64,000 nucleotides of DNA, from the NCBI GenBank assembly GCA_963812965.1, contig CAWEXG010000003.1, forward strand, positions 62,001 to 126,000, in the 5' to 3' direction. Below the pieces are notes generated by a model. That model saw only the letters and a program-made list of their open reading frames with translations, was not told the origin of the DNA and made no database searches. The DNA comes from DASXMT01 sp963812965 (GTDB lineage Bacteria; Actinomycetota; Acidimicrobiia; Acidimicrobiales; RAAP-2). Below are positions 27,321 to 37,430 of this stretch, in pieces. Position 1 is the first letter of the stretch. Every line of letters begins with the position of its first letter. The translations under genes were made by a program, and so were the position numbers.

Positions 27321-29558
27321 TCAAGAGCCGGCTATCCCGACAACAGGCCTGTTGAGGTGCTGACCGCCCATGGACCCGTCGAAGAGGGCGTCGAAGGTGA
27401 AGATGCCGCCGTCCGAGGCGACCAGGCGGTAGCCGTTGGCGTCGTCACTGGGCGCCATCCCCACCACCGGTGCGTTGAGCATCTCGCCCCCCGTCGACCC
27501 ACAGAAGGGCGCGTCGAAGGTGAAGATGCCGCCGTCAGCGGCGACCAACCAGTAGCCGCCGGTGCTCAGGTCGTTGGCCATGCCCACGATGGGCGCGTTG
27601 AGGTGCTGGCCGCCCTCTGAGCCCAGGAACGGCAACACCCCGAACGCGAAGACACCACCGTCGGAAGCGACCAGGCGGTAGCCGTTGCCATCAGCCGAGG
27701 CACTGATACCCACGATGGGCGCGTTGAGGTGCTGGCCGCCCTCCGAGCCGTAGAAGCGGGCGTCGCCGAAGGTGAAGACGCCGCCGTCGGCGGCGACCAA
27801 CCAGTAGCCACCACCGTCAGGCGTCGCCGCCATACCCACGATGGGCGCGTTGAGGTGCTGGCCGCCCTCCGAGCCGTAGAAGCGGGCGTCGCCGAAGGTG
27901 AAGACGCCGCCGTCAGCAGCGGCCAACCAGTAGCCGCCAGTGTTCGGCGCCGTGGCCATGCCCACCACCGGGGCGTTGAGATGCTGACCGCCCTCCGAGC
28001 CGCAGAAGGGATAGTTACCGAAGGTGAAGATGCCGCCGTCGCTCGCCACCATGTCGTATCCCTGCAGCGCCGCCGACGGGATCGAGCACGGAGCGATGGA
28101 GCCCTGGGCAGGAGTTCCGCCGGCATCGCCGGTGAGCTGCGGGTCGTGGTGGAACATCGGCCACGATCCGGCGCCCACCGCCTCGCTGCCATTGGAACCG
28201 GGGATCTCGTAGTGCATGATCACGCCCTGGCCCCCCGGCACTGCCCCGCTGTAGCCGGCCACCGTGATGCCGATGGTCCCGTTCGGGTCCTGCGTGACCA
28301 GCGGTGCATTCTGGATCCCAATGTTCGGAGCCAGGGAGGCGACCAACTGACCGGATCGACCATCGAAAATCTGAAGGCCGTCGGTCGTGGGAACCAGCAC
28401 GTCCTGGTAGCCCTGCCCGGTGAGATCGGCGGTCACCACCGAACCGATGACCTCGCCGATCCCCGACTGATGCCAGATCGGCTGTCCGTTGGCGGCGTTG
28501 AGCACCCACACCGATCCCGACGATCCCGTATCGGTTCCCTCGGCTACCTGCATGGAGCCGTTGCCTTCGATGTCGGCCAGGGCCGGGCTCGAGAAAGTAT
28601 TGCCGTCGAGGGTGGTGGACCACTGCTGGGTGCAGTCGTCGTCGAACGCCTTCACCGTGTCGGTGTCGGACTGCCCGGAGAAGTAGTTACCGGTGCCGAC
28701 CACGATCCCGGTGGCGCCGCCGGGAAGGAAGCCGCCGACGGCAGGAGACGAATCGATCACCTGGTTGGTGGTGGCGCTGCAGATGAGGTTCCCTTGCCCG
28801 CTCTCGATCCGCAGATGGCCTCCGTTGGTGTAGCTCTGGCCCTGGGCCAGTCCGGCGGTCTGGTCCCCGCCTGAGATGATCTCGGTCTGGCCGGTCCCGT
28901 ACAGGTCGGCCAGGGCAGCAGTGGAGAAGGTACTGTCGGAGTCGAAGTAAGGCCAGCCGGTCAACGCCAAGCCGTTGGCAGCGTTGAGGGCGTAGGACAC
29001 CTGGCCGAGGGAGCCGGCCACGACGTCGGGGCCCGCCCCCTGCAGTGCACCCACGCTCATCGACGCCTGGACACCACCGGCCGGGGAGCCGTCGGTGGGC
29101 GGGTTGACCACCGGTGTGTACCAGAGCTCATTTCCGCTAGTGCCATACGCTTGGTAACCGCCAGCCGTAGGGTCGGCGGCATTGCCCGAGCCGACGAAGA
29201 CGACGGTCTGGCCGTTGACGAACGAGACCGACGGAGTCGAGTCGATGGGAACCCCACCGTCCGAGGCCGGCCAGCCAGGCACCGTGGCCCCGTCCGACAG
29301 GTCGTAGGCGTACACGTTGCCAGCACGATCACCGACCACGACCGCCGGGCTGCCGTCGAGGTTGGCCACGATCGGCGAGGACTCGGCGATGGGCTGGCCG
29401 GGATCGGGAGCGGTCTGCATCCAGGTCTGCACTGCCCCGAGGTTCGCCGGGGTGTCAGCACCAGCCGACGGAGCACCCACAGCTATGGCCAACGTCGGGC
29501 ACAGGCCGAGCAGCAGTGCAACAACGAAGACCACCCGACCGACAAGGCGCCGCGTCAT
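27321..29558 (-). CDS. Large secreted beta-propeller/surface-repeat protein
   Basis: 745 residues from the ATG at 29558; the frame stays open further upstream but the added residues do not resemble a signal peptide. The signal sequence is [24 protein letters not shown] with an ASA-type cleavage region. The next 440 residues are FG-GAP/quinoprotein-like propeller blades ([38 protein letters not shown]). From about residue 500 there are six repeats of about 46 residues built on [35 protein letters not shown]. Such repeats are frequent at the C-terminus of Acidimicrobiia exported proteins and probably form a propeller or wall-associated domain. The function is not known; adhesion or envelope binding is an inference. 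Confidence 0.82.
   Translation of the reverse strand: [745 protein letters not shown]
27354..28062 (-). repeat. Tandem coding repeats of about 138 bp in the surface-protein gene
   Basis: Six units encode the GYW/RLVAxDGG repeat. Two central units (about 27720-27910) are nearly identical at the DNA level, showing recent duplication; the outer units are more diverged. Confidence 0.85.
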
Positions 29559-29912
29559 GAGGCGAGGGCCGTGGATCGAGCGACCCGGCGGCACAGCCGT
29601 CGAGAGCAGGGTGATGCCTGAGAGCGAGCGCCACGAGGCGCTCGCTCTAGAGAGTGGCAAGGTCATCCGGGAGTCCGTTCGCTCGTGTGCGGGCTCAAGT
29701 GGCCGTCGGCCTACGGCAAGTAGCCTACGCATGCTGACCCGGATTGCAATGGCGGTCGAGCCGGGTCCCATGAGGTACACAGACGGTCGGCGGTCCTGCG
29801 ACGGGACCACGGGACGAAACCAGATCCACACTTCGGACCGGGTGCAGCGCACGCCAGGGATCAGATCGTCACAAGAGGCCCGCCCGGACTCTATTTCTAT
29901 GCGTTGGAGTTG
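29559..29912. other. Gene-poor gap between the surface-protein gene and a TetR gene
   Basis: 354 bases. The frame of the surface protein remains open through part of it without coding character. It must hold the promoter of the surface-protein gene, but no clear -35/-10 pair is identified, and there is no RNA gene. Confidence 0.4.
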
Positions 29913-30605
29913 TTACTGATACTTGGTGAGCTGTCGAAGAGCTCGTTCTTCTCCCACGATGGGGAGCACGATGAAGTAGGTCATCTTCGGCACCAGCTTG
30001 ACCAACTGATCAAAGTCACCGGCATGCACATACTGGACCAGGAGACGGAACACGCCGCCTATCAGTCCGGTCGCCATGTCGCTGATTGCTCCTGCCGAAC
30101 AGTCGTAGATGTCGTCATCCACGAACGCGTACCGGTATTGGTTGATGTAGTTCTCGAGGTGCTCGTAACCACCTCTGTTCACCTGAAGGATCTCAGCGAG
30201 ACAGAGCTTTGCAAAATTAGGATTATCTGCTAGTAGCAAGAGTACGGCCCGCAGAGCCTCCTGGAGACGGTCCTCCCACTCTCCTTCGGCGTCATCGAAG
30301 GCGCGCTCACCTTCGTCCAGAACGATGCTCGCTCCGATGTCGAAGGCGGTCAGACAGCACGCTTCCTTGGTGGGAAAGTGCGTGTAGAACTCACGGGTTG
30401 AGATACCAGCGTTTCGGCAGACGGTGTCGATACGAGTGTGGGCGAACCCGGTCTGCCCCACTTCCTGAACAAAAGCGTCGATGATCTGGGCCGGTAGGAC
30501 TTGAACGATCTTCTCCCTCGATCCACGAGGAGGGAGTTGGGTCGTTTTCCCGCCCGGAAGCACTATTCGTGCACTGCCATCTCGTCTACCGTACTCGTCG
30601 CCCAT
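29913..30605 (-). CDS. TetR-family transcriptional regulator (first of three)
   Basis: 230 residues from the ATG at 30605, with AAGGTGG 8 bases upstream. A short cap (IVLPGGKTTQLPPRGSREK) precedes the TetR HTH: IIDAFVQEVGQTGFAHTRIDTVCRNAGISTREFYTHFPTKE. The ligand-binding domain is all-helical with the usual FDIGA opening and no known ligand signature. It is divergent from the second TetR gene across 490 bases. Codon use in this block (29.9-33.2 kb) is less GC-rich than in the flanking housekeeping genes, suggesting acquisition. The target is unknown; local autoregulation is likely. Confidence 0.85.
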   Translation of the reverse strand: MGDEYGRRDGSARIVLPGGKTTQLPPRGSREKIVQVLPAQIIDAFVQEVGQTGFAHTRIDTVCRNAGISTREFYTHFPTKEACCLTAFDIGASIVLDEGERAFDDAEGEWEDRLQEALRAVLLLLADNPNFAKLCLAEILQVNRGGYEHLENYINQYRYAFVDDDIYDCSAGAISDMATGLIGGVFRLLVQYVHAGDFDQLVKLVPKMTYFIVLPIVGEERALRQLTKYQ

Positions 30606-31095
30606 AACTGAGCCACCTTCCCCCGAGAGCAACTCGACACTTGGTCGAGCAACCCCCCCAAATGCATGCCCGTGCCGTCATCGGCCCTGCATGCGACGGT
30701 TGATCTTGTCCTTTGCGTATGCGTGGTGCCAGAGCACCCTACATAGCGTCGGTCCTGCGACTGTAGTAATGCCGTACAACGCCGACCCGACATCAGGACG
30801 GTTGAGTAAACCTGCTGGTCAAATGGAAAACCGCGGCCTGCGACCCGCACCGGATGATGCTGCCGGCTCGCACGGCAACCTTTCCCCGTCATACCTCCCT
30901 ACCCGTCAACGCCCGATCACATCGGAGTAATCGTTCTGACGCATTTACCATCTAATAGAGATACTGTAAAGAAGTCAAGGGAGGTCAGGGGTATCGGGAA
31001 CGGATAACTCAAAAAATAGCGTTTGCTTTTCGTTTCGCCTGTCATTAGTATGAGTTGGCCTCTACGTCTACCCACCAAGCCGGAGGGTTCCCACC
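30606..31095. other. Divergent intergenic region between two TetR genes
   Basis: 490 bases, AT-rich in its right half (about 30940-31050) compared with the rest of the window. It holds the candidate promoter at 31023-31051 and presumably operators for both regulators. No RNA gene and no convincing ORF were seen. Confidence 0.5.
31023..31051 (+). promoter_or_regulatory. Candidate promoter of the second TetR gene
   Basis: TTGCTT at 31023-31028 and TAGTAT at 31046-31051 are separated by 17 bases, a housekeeping-sigma spacing. The expected transcript start leaves a leader of nearly 40 bases before the ATG at 31096, which has GGAGGG as ribosome-binding site. Confidence 0.45.
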
Positions 31096-31908
31096 ATGTG
31101 CCCCAGCCGCCAACGAAGAAGAGCAGAACCAAACGATAAGGACGCCGCCCGAGAAACGGTGACAACCGCCATTGACGGGGACCCGGTTGGAGACGAGCAA
31201 CCCAATCAGGTGGTGCTACCCGGCTTCCGCTCTCCTCTCGACCCTTCACGTGCCCTCAAGGTAGGCGGGCACGGCCTCCCCCGTGATCACGTCAGGCAGG
31301 TGCAGCGCGATCGCCTCATCGACGGGTTCGTCCAGGTGGTCGCCGAAGAAGGTTATGACGGTGCCGGAATCAAGGCCATCTGCCGGCGGGCCGGTGTTGC
31401 GTTCAATACCTTCTACGAGTACTTCGATACCAAAGAGGAGCTGTTTCTCGTTGCCTACGACCTTGGGGTGAAGATCCTCTTTGACGAGGCGGCCACCGCG
31501 TACTTAGAAGGCAAGCGCCCCTGGAACGAACGTGTCGAAACAGCCATCGGCAAGTTCCTGGACATTTTGGTCACCAACCAGGCATTTGCCCGCTTCTTCG
31601 CTGTCGAAGCGCTCAAGGTGGGACCGAGGGTCATGGCTCGGGTCGACGAGTCGTTCGAAACCTCCTTCGCCATGTTCACCGGGGCGAAACCCGCACCTGG
31701 GATGGCGATGGACCTTGCTGATCTCATCCCGTTGGTGATCGGGGGCATCTATGCACGGATCTTCGCCTACATCCGTACCGGTCGGATCAACGAGCTGCCC
31801 AACCTCCTTCCCAGCCTGATCGAGTTTGCGATGTCGTCGTTCACCGCCGGTGGGACACCGTCGGCACGTGCCATCCGCCGGCAGCGGGCTTCCCGGCTGG
31901 CCACGTAG
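31096..31908 (+). CDS. TetR-family transcriptional regulator (second of three)
   Basis: 270 residues. After a polar N-terminus comes the conserved cap VLPGFRSPLDPSRALKVGGH, then QVQRDRLIDGFVQVVAEEGYDGAGIKAICRRAGVAFNTFYEYFDTKEELF as the HTH. The C-terminal helical domain includes FFAVEALKVGPRVMARVDES and PLVIGGIYARIFAYIRTGR. The whole length matches the next gene closely (cap, HTH, ALKVGP and LVIGGIY motifs), so the two are paralogues by duplication. The ATG has GGAGGG 8 bases upstream. No ligand or target can be inferred from neighbours, because no enzyme gene is coupled to it. Confidence 0.87.
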   Translation: MCPSRQRRRAEPNDKDAARETVTTAIDGDPVGDEQPNQVVLPGFRSPLDPSRALKVGGHGLPRDHVRQVQRDRLIDGFVQVVAEEGYDGAGIKAICRRAGVAFNTFYEYFDTKEELFLVAYDLGVKILFDEAATAYLEGKRPWNERVETAIGKFLDILVTNQAFARFFAVEALKVGPRVMARVDESFETSFAMFTGAKPAPGMAMDLADLIPLVIGGIYARIFAYIRTGRINELPNLLPSLIEFAMSSFTAGGTPSARAIRRQRASRLAT

Positions 31909-32323
31909 CTCCACCACGACCCTGAGGCCGCCCAGCCACATCGGCAGCCAGGCAGCCTCGAGGGCCAGATGTCTCGCATGCTGTGCTTGCTCGACGACGG
32001 GGGTGCCGAGCAGCTGTCCTGTGGTGACCAGCAGTACGAGACATCACTGTGGCAGAGCTTCTGCGGGTTGCCAGTCCCTTCCTTCTCGCTCCATCCCGCC
32101 GACACGCTCCGCCGAAAGTTGCTACCTATAAGTAGCGAACAGCGTCCCTCATAAAAGCACGTCAGCCGCTGGTTGGCAAGGGGGAATTCGGTCTCGCTCC
32201 CTCCACCTGATATCCCTACTCCGCACCTGCTAGGACATCTCGGCGAGCAAAACTATCTAACATCTATTATACTGCTTCGTAACAGGGGTAGCTCCGTGAG
32301 CACAGCGGGGCGAAGGGGGTCAA
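31909..32323. other. Intergenic region between paralogous TetR genes
   Basis: 415 bases. It contains an imperfect 16-bp palindrome (32121-32136) and an AT-rich stretch with TATACT at 32268-32273, a plausible -10 for the downstream gene with no good -35. No other gene was seen. Confidence 0.45.
32121..32136. promoter_or_regulatory. Candidate TetR operator (palindrome)
   Basis: GCTACCTATAAGTAGC: 5-base arms GCTAC and GTAGC around a 6-base centre, 14 of 16 positions symmetric. It lies about 190 bases upstream of the third TetR gene, a plausible autoregulatory site, but this is unproven. Confidence 0.3.
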
Positions 32324-33190
32324 GTGAGCCAGGAACAGATGAATGAGAAGACGGGGGAATCCGGAACGTCGGCAGACGTCGAGGTAGAAGCCGGGGAGGA
32401 GGCCGAGGAAGACCGGGTCAAATTACCCGGATATCTCTCCCCACTCGATCCTTCCCGACGACTGAAGGTCGGTGGTCACAGCAACTCCCGTGAACACGTG
32501 GTACAGGTGCAACGCGATCGCCTGATCGACGCGATCGTCCGGCTCGCCGCAGACGAGGGTTACGAGTACTGCGGCATTAAACCGATCAGTCGTCATGCCG
32601 GTGTGGCCTTCAATACGTTCTACGACCACTTCGACACCAGAGAGGAACTGTTCCTCGTTGCGTACGACAGAGGAGTTCGTGTTCTCTTTGGCGCGGTGAC
32701 CGCTGCGTTTCTGACCGAAGACGCCTCGTGGGAAGAACGTCTCGAAGCCGGCATCGTACGGTTCCTGAGCATTCTCTCCGACAACCCGGCATTCGCCCGC
32801 TTCTTCATCATTGAAGCAGTCAAGGTCGGACCAGAGGCCATGGACCGAATCGATAAGGCTTTCGACGCCGCGCACACCATGTTCGCCAGCGCAGACCCGG
32901 CTCAAGATCAGAGCACAGGTGCCGACGAGGCCGTCCCATTGGTGATCGGTGGCATCTACAGCCGGATCTCTTACTACCTTCGGTCAGGACGTGCCGATCA
33001 GCTCCCCGAGCTGGCACCCATCCTCACCGAGTTCGTGTTGGCCAACTTCAGGGTGCCGGATGTATCGGATCTATCAGACGATGAGGTGCTGGAACCTGAC
33101 GTGATGGGATCGGGCATGCTGAAGCCGGACGTGATGGGATCGGGCATGCTCGACGAGGACGCGTTGAACGTAGACGTGCTCAACGAGTAA
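32324..33190 (+). CDS. TetR-family transcriptional regulator (third of three)
   Basis: 288 residues from a GTG with GAAGGGGG about 5 bases upstream. An acidic N-terminus (EVEAGEEAEED) precedes the cap LPGYLSPLDPSRRLKVGGH and the HTH with CGIKPISRHAGVAFNTFYDHFDTREELF. The ligand domain again has FFIIEAVKVGPEAMDRID and PLVIGGIYSRISYYLRSGR. A C-terminal extension of about 40 acidic residues carries a twice-repeated PDVMGSGML unit from a 30-bp DNA duplication (about 33098-33150), absent in the paralogue. It is a paralogue of the gene at 31096-31908. Target unknown. Confidence 0.87.
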   Translation: MSQEQMNEKTGESGTSADVEVEAGEEAEEDRVKLPGYLSPLDPSRRLKVGGHSNSREHVVQVQRDRLIDAIVRLAADEGYEYCGIKPISRHAGVAFNTFYDHFDTREELFLVAYDRGVRVLFGAVTAAFLTEDASWEERLEAGIVRFLSILSDNPAFARFFIIEAVKVGPEAMDRIDKAFDAAHTMFASADPAQDQSTGADEAVPLVIGGIYSRISYYLRSGRADQLPELAPILTEFVLANFRVPDVSDLSDDEVLEPDVMGSGMLKPDVMGSGMLDEDALNVDVLNE

Positions 33191-33287
33191 GAGCAGAACG
33201 TCGGGCCCTTGGATCCGGACAACAGCGACAGCACAACGACACGCAGACCAGGGAACGGCGAATCCTGTCCACCTCGCCACGAAACCC

Positions 33288-36200
33288 TTACGCCACAGTC
33301 CGGCTGTCCGGTGATGCCGAGCCGTGGGCGACCATCTCGAACGCCTCCCACATCGAGGCATACCGTCCCCGGAGTGCCAACAGCTCGTCGTGGGAGCCCA
33401 CCTCTGCGACCCGTCCTCCGTCGAGGACGACGATGCGGTCGGCTGCTCTCGCCGTCTGGAGGCGGTGAGCGATGACGACCGTCGTGCGACCGTGTGAGAC
33501 TTGCTGCATGGCTGCGGCCACCCGTGCCTCGGTGACCAGGTCGAGGTTGGAGGTGGCCTCGTCGAGCAGGAGCACGACAGGGTCGACCAGCTCAGCACGA
33601 GCCAAGGCGATGAGCTGACGCTGGCCGGCAGAGAGCGAGCGACCACGTTCCAGCAGCTCATGCAGGTATCCGCCGGGTAGTGCGGCGATGAAGTCATGGG
33701 CACCAACAGCCCGCGCTGCTGCCTCCACCCCGGCGTCGGTCGCCTCAGGCCGGCCATAGGCGATGTTGTCTCGGATGGTCCCGGTGAACAGGAACGCCTC
33801 CTGGGGCACGTAGCCGAGCTGACGACGGAACGAGAGAAGATCGAGTGACCGCACGTCGTGTCCGTCGACACGAACGCTTCCTTCGTCAGGGTCGTAGAAA
33901 CGTGCCAGCAGCTTCATCACTGTCGACTTCCCTGCACCCGTCTCCCCGACAAGAGCTACCGTCTCGCCCGCCGCTATCCGCAGATCGATGCCTCGCAGCG
34001 CCTCAGGCGGCTTCGAGCGAACCGAGTCGTCATGCTCGAGGAGCCGCGGATCGGACGGACCACGCCGTTTGCTCGGCCCCGCACCGTCCAGGCCGAGACG
34101 ACCGACCACCGACGGATATGAGAAGCGCACGCCCTCGAGCGTGACCTCTCCGACCAGACGGCCGGGGTCCACTGGTTGTTCGGCTGGCGGGGTGAGCGTC
34201 TCGAACTGCATGAGCTCGGAGATACGGCCTACCGAGACCCGCGTCTGCTGCCAGGAGTCGAACACTTGGGAGAGCTGTTGAATCGGCGAGAAGAACAGGT
34301 CGATGTAGAGGATGAAGGCGATGAGGGCTCCCGAAGCCAGATGTCCCGAGGCGATCAAACCAGCACCGACACCCAGAACGATCGCATCTGCTCCCGCCGA
34401 CAAGAACTGCACAAAGGGGAAGTAGGTGGCGACCAAGCGCTGTGCAGCCACCCGGGACTCCAGATAGTCGTGGCCGAGTCGGTGGAAGCGCTTCATCGTC
34501 TCGTCCTCATGGACGAAAGCCTGCGACTCCCGTACCCCGGACAGGCTCTCTTGGAAGTCGGCGTTGACGATGGCGATTCGCTCTCGCGACAGATCGTAGA
34601 GACGTGCTGACTTCCGACGGAAGATCACGGTGGCTATAGCCAATGGAACGACAACCGTCAGCGTGCACAGCCCGAGCTCGAAGTTCATCAGCACCAGGGC
34701 GACACCGACGCCGACGAACGTCACGATCGAAACCAGCGCCGACAGCAAGCCGTTCTCGATGAGCGACTCGAACTGATCGACATCGGTGGTCATCCGGGTC
34801 ATGATCCGCCCGGCCATCTCATGCTCGTAGTAGTCGAGGGAGAGCCGTTGGAGGTGGGCCCAGATACGGATCCTGAGCGACAGCATGATCCGTTGGGCGG
34901 CGCGACCGGTGACGAACGTCTCACCCACCTCGTCGATCAGATCAGCCAGGGTGACGACGAGGAAGATGGCGGAGGCAGTGAAGAGCACGGCCACCGAGCC
35001 CGCCGACACGCCGCTGTCGATCCCCGTCTTCACCAGGATCGGGCCGGCCAATGTCGCCAGGGCGTCGAGAACGACGAGGACCAGGCCGATGAGGAGCGGT
35101 TTCTGGAACTCTTTCAGTAGTCGGCCCAGGTCGAAGCCTCGATCGTGACGCCCTTCCTTCTCGAGGTCGACGGTCGGGAAGTCACGAATGGGCCTCAGGG
35201 TTGCCACTCGGGCCAGCAGCTCGGGCGTGGGGGCGAGGTTGAGTCGCCATCCCCCTCCTCCCCCGCCACCCCGGCCGCCACCACCACCGAGACCAGGCCC
35301 GATGCTTGGTGCGCCGATAGTCGTCGTGACAGCACGGCGACCGCTTCCACCCTGTTCGCCCCCGACCCACGCCGACGCCGTCGTCCCATTCGCCCCCCGC
35401 ATCCCGGCTGCCCCGTCACTCCCGTCACTCCCGTCACTCCCGTCACTCCCGTCACTCCCGCTACTCCCGCTACTCCCGTTACTCCCGTTACTCCCGTTAC
35501 TCCCGTTACTCCCGCCTGCCGGCGCCGAAGCCGAGATGGCAGCAAGCGCCTCGATCGAGTCGCCGATCTGCTCCGCCTGGTCCTCCTCGAGTCCGGACAG
35601 CAAGGTCCGATAGGTGGCGCTGCGATCAACCAGCTCGTCGTGTGTACCGTGCTCCACGACACGCCCGTGCACAAGCACGACGATCCGATCGGCCAGGTGG
35701 AGTGTCGAACGGCGGTGGGCGACGAGCAACGTCGTCCGGTTGGCCATGACCCCACGGAGCGCGGTGTGGATCGACTCCTCGATCTTGGCATCGACGGCGC
35801 TGGTGGCGTCGTCGAGAATCAGAATCCGCGGATCGAACAAGATGGCCCGGGCCAGGGCGATACGCTGCCGCTGACCACCGGAGAGGGTCAACCCCCGTTC
35901 GCCGACCACGGTGTCGTACCCCCGTGGCAGGCGCTCGATGAACCCGTGTGCCTCGGCGGCTCGTGCCGCTGCCTCGATCTCCGCATCGGTGGCGTCCGGT
36001 CGTCCGTAGGCGATGTTGGACCGTACGGAGTCGGAGAAGAGGAAGCTCTCTTCGAAGACGATCCCCACCTGACGTCGTAGCGACCGAAGCGACACATCGC
36101 GCACATCGTGCCCGTCGACGAGCACGGTGCCTGCGCCCGGGTCGTAGAAACGTGACACGAGCATGGCCGCCGTCGACTTCCCGCTCCCGCTCGGACCAAC

Positions 36201-37430
36201 GATGGCCACACGTTCACCAGGATCGATGTGCAGGTCGAGCCCCTGGAGCACAGGGGTGTCCGTGCCGTAGGAGAAGTGGACGTTCGAGAACGTGACCTCC
36301 CCAGAGAGCTCGGGAAGATCGACTGCGTCCGGGGCGTCGACGATGGTCGGCCTGAGGTCGAGGAGCTGGAAGATGCGCTCGACACCGGCCCGAGCCTGCT
36401 GACCGATGGTCAGGACGCCGGCCAGCTGCCGGGCCGGCGACATCAGCTGGGTGATGTAGGTCGAGAAGGCGAGAAAGGTGCCCAGGGTGATCTCGTGGTG
36501 CAGAGCCAGCCAGCCGCCGAAGGCGAGGATGGCAACCTGGCCGATGCTCGGGACCGCCTCTAAGAGTGGCTGGTAGCGGGACTGGAGCCGGACCGCCCGC
36601 ATCTGCGAGCCGTACAGCTTCTTCGAGGCGTCGGTGATCCGCTCCAGCTCCCGGTGCTCCTGACCGAACGCCTTCACCACCCGCACGCCGTTCACGTCCT
36701 CATCCACGATCTGGGCGACGTCGCCCTCACGTTGCTGCCCATCCCAGGTGGCAGGGAAGATCCTCCACCGCATGCGGTACGAGATCACCAGGAGGGCAGG
36801 GGCCACGATGACGCTCACGACGGCGAGCAACGGCGACAGGTAGATCATCACGCCCAGCGAGAGCAGCATCATCAGCACGTTCCCGCTCATGATCGGGAAG
36901 AAGCTGAGAAGACCCTGCACGAGCGTCGAGTCGGAGTTCGCACGAGCCACCAGCTGACCGGTCGGCATCCGGTCGAGGTTGTCGAAGTCCATCGACTGGA
37001 GGTGATCGTGCATGGCGTTGCGGAGGTCGTACTGCACCTCGAGCGCTACCCGACCGCCACGGTAACGGCGAATGTAGGAAAACCCGAACGTCGCGGTGGC
37101 TAAGACGATGAGTAGTACCAACCACGGCCAGAGTGGAGACGTGTGGTCGAGGATGACACCGTCCACGATCTGGCGTTCAACGAGCGGGACCACGACCTGG
37201 CAGGCGCTCCCGAGCAAGGCGCCGCCGAGCGCCAGGAACACGTCTTGGCGATGCCGCATCATGTAGCCCCAGAGACGCCGGACCCATCTCGACGGCACGG
37301 TGTTGTCGAGCGGTGCGGCAGTATCGGGCTGCGACGACGTGCTGGGTTGTGCGACATCGCCAGGCGACAGGTCGGCGCCGGGATGGCGAGAGGACGGCGT
37401 GGTCATACCTCGTTCGTCACGAGTGCTCAT
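33288..37430 (-). CDS. Single-chain heterodimeric-type ABC exporter (TMD-NBD-TMD-NBD)
   Basis: About 1380 residues. The start is uncertain: ATG at 37430 overlapping marR, or ATG at 37406. The first half has six membrane helices and an NBD with Walker [10 protein letters not shown] (about residue 410), signature LSGGQ and Walker B ending LDDATS, where Asp replaces the catalytic Glu. A linker of about 110 residues holds GSN/GSS/GSD repeats, then Gly-rich sequence. The second half has six more helices, Walker [10 protein letters not shown] (about 1162), signature LSAGQ (altered) and a normal LDEATS. The altered Walker B of NBD1 and altered signature of NBD2 form one degenerate ATP site, the other site being canonical, as in heterodimeric exporters such as TM287/288. 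Here both halves are one protein. The adjacent MarR gene overlaps it, suggesting a regulated drug, lipid or peptide exporter; the substrate is unknown. Confidence 0.9.
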   Translation of the reverse strand: MSTRDERGMTTPSSRHPGADLSPGDVAQPSTSSQPDTAAPLDNTVPSRWVRRLWGYMMRHRQDVFLALGGALLGSACQVVVPLVERQIVDGVILDHTSPLWPWLVLLIVLATATFGFSYIRRYRGGRVALEVQYDLRNAMHDHLQSMDFDNLDRMPTGQLVARANSDSTLVQGLLSFFPIMSGNVLMMLLSLGVMIYLSPLLAVVSVIVAPALLVISYRMRWRIFPATWDGQQREGDVAQIVDEDVNGVRVVKAFGQEHRELERITDASKKLYGSQMRAVRLQSRYQPLLEAVPSIGQVAILAFGGWLALHHEITLGTFLAFSTYITQLMSPARQLAGVLTIGQQARAGVERIFQLLDLRPTIVDAPDAVDLPELSGEVTFSNVHFSYGTDTPVLQGLDLHIDPGERVAIVGPSGSGKSTAAMLVSRFYDPGAGTVLVDGHDVRDVSLRSLRRQVGIVFEESFLFSDSVRSNIAYGRPDATDAEIEAAARAAEAHGFIERLPRGYDTVVGERGLTLSGGQRQRIALARAILFDPRILILDDATSAVDAKIEESIHTALRGVMANRTTLLVAHRRSTLHLADRIVVLVHGRVVEHGTHDELVDRSATYRTLLSGLEEDQAEQIGDSIEALAAISASAPAGGSNGSNGSNGSNGSSGSSGSDGSDGSDGSDGSDGAAGMRGANGTTASAWVGGEQGGSGRRAVTTTIGAPSIGPGLGGGGGRGGGGGGGWRLNLAPTPELLARVATLRPIRDFPTVDLEKEGRHDRGFDLGRLLKEFQKPLLIGLVLVVLDALATLAGPILVKTGIDSGVSAGSVAVLFTASAIFLVVTLADLIDEVGETFVTGRAAQRIMLSLRIRIWAHLQRLSLDYYEHEMAGRIMTRMTTDVDQFESLIENGLLSALVSIVTFVGVGVALVLMNFELGLCTLTVVVPLAIATVIFRRKSARLYDLSRERIAIVNADFQESLSGVRESQAFVHEDETMKRFHRLGHDYLESRVAAQRLVATYFPFVQFLSAGADAIVLGVGAGLIASGHLASGALIAFILYIDLFFSPIQQLSQVFDSWQQTRVSVGRISELMQFETLTPPAEQPVDPGRLVGEVTLEGVRFSYPSVVGRLGLDGAGPSKRRGPSDPRLLEHDDSVRSKPPEALRGIDLRIAAGETVALVGETGAGKSTVMKLLARFYDPDEGSVRVDGHDVRSLDLLSFRRQLGYVPQEAFLFTGTIRDNIAYGRPEATDAGVEAAARAVGAHDFIAALPGGYLHELLERGRSLSAGQRQLIALARAELVDPVVLLLDEATSNLDLVTEARVAAAMQQVSHGRTTVVIAHRLQTARAADRIVVLDGGRVAEVGSHDELLALRGRYASMWEAFEMVAHGSASPDSRTVA
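35412..35510 (-). repeat. 9-bp coding minisatellite in the ABC linker, 11 units in three blocks
   Basis: Plus-strand units are CCCGTCACT (5 copies), CCCGCTACT (2) and CCCGTTACT (4), each variant in its own block. They encode SDG, SSG and SNG triplets. Block structure shows stepwise expansion of point variants. Confidence 0.93.
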
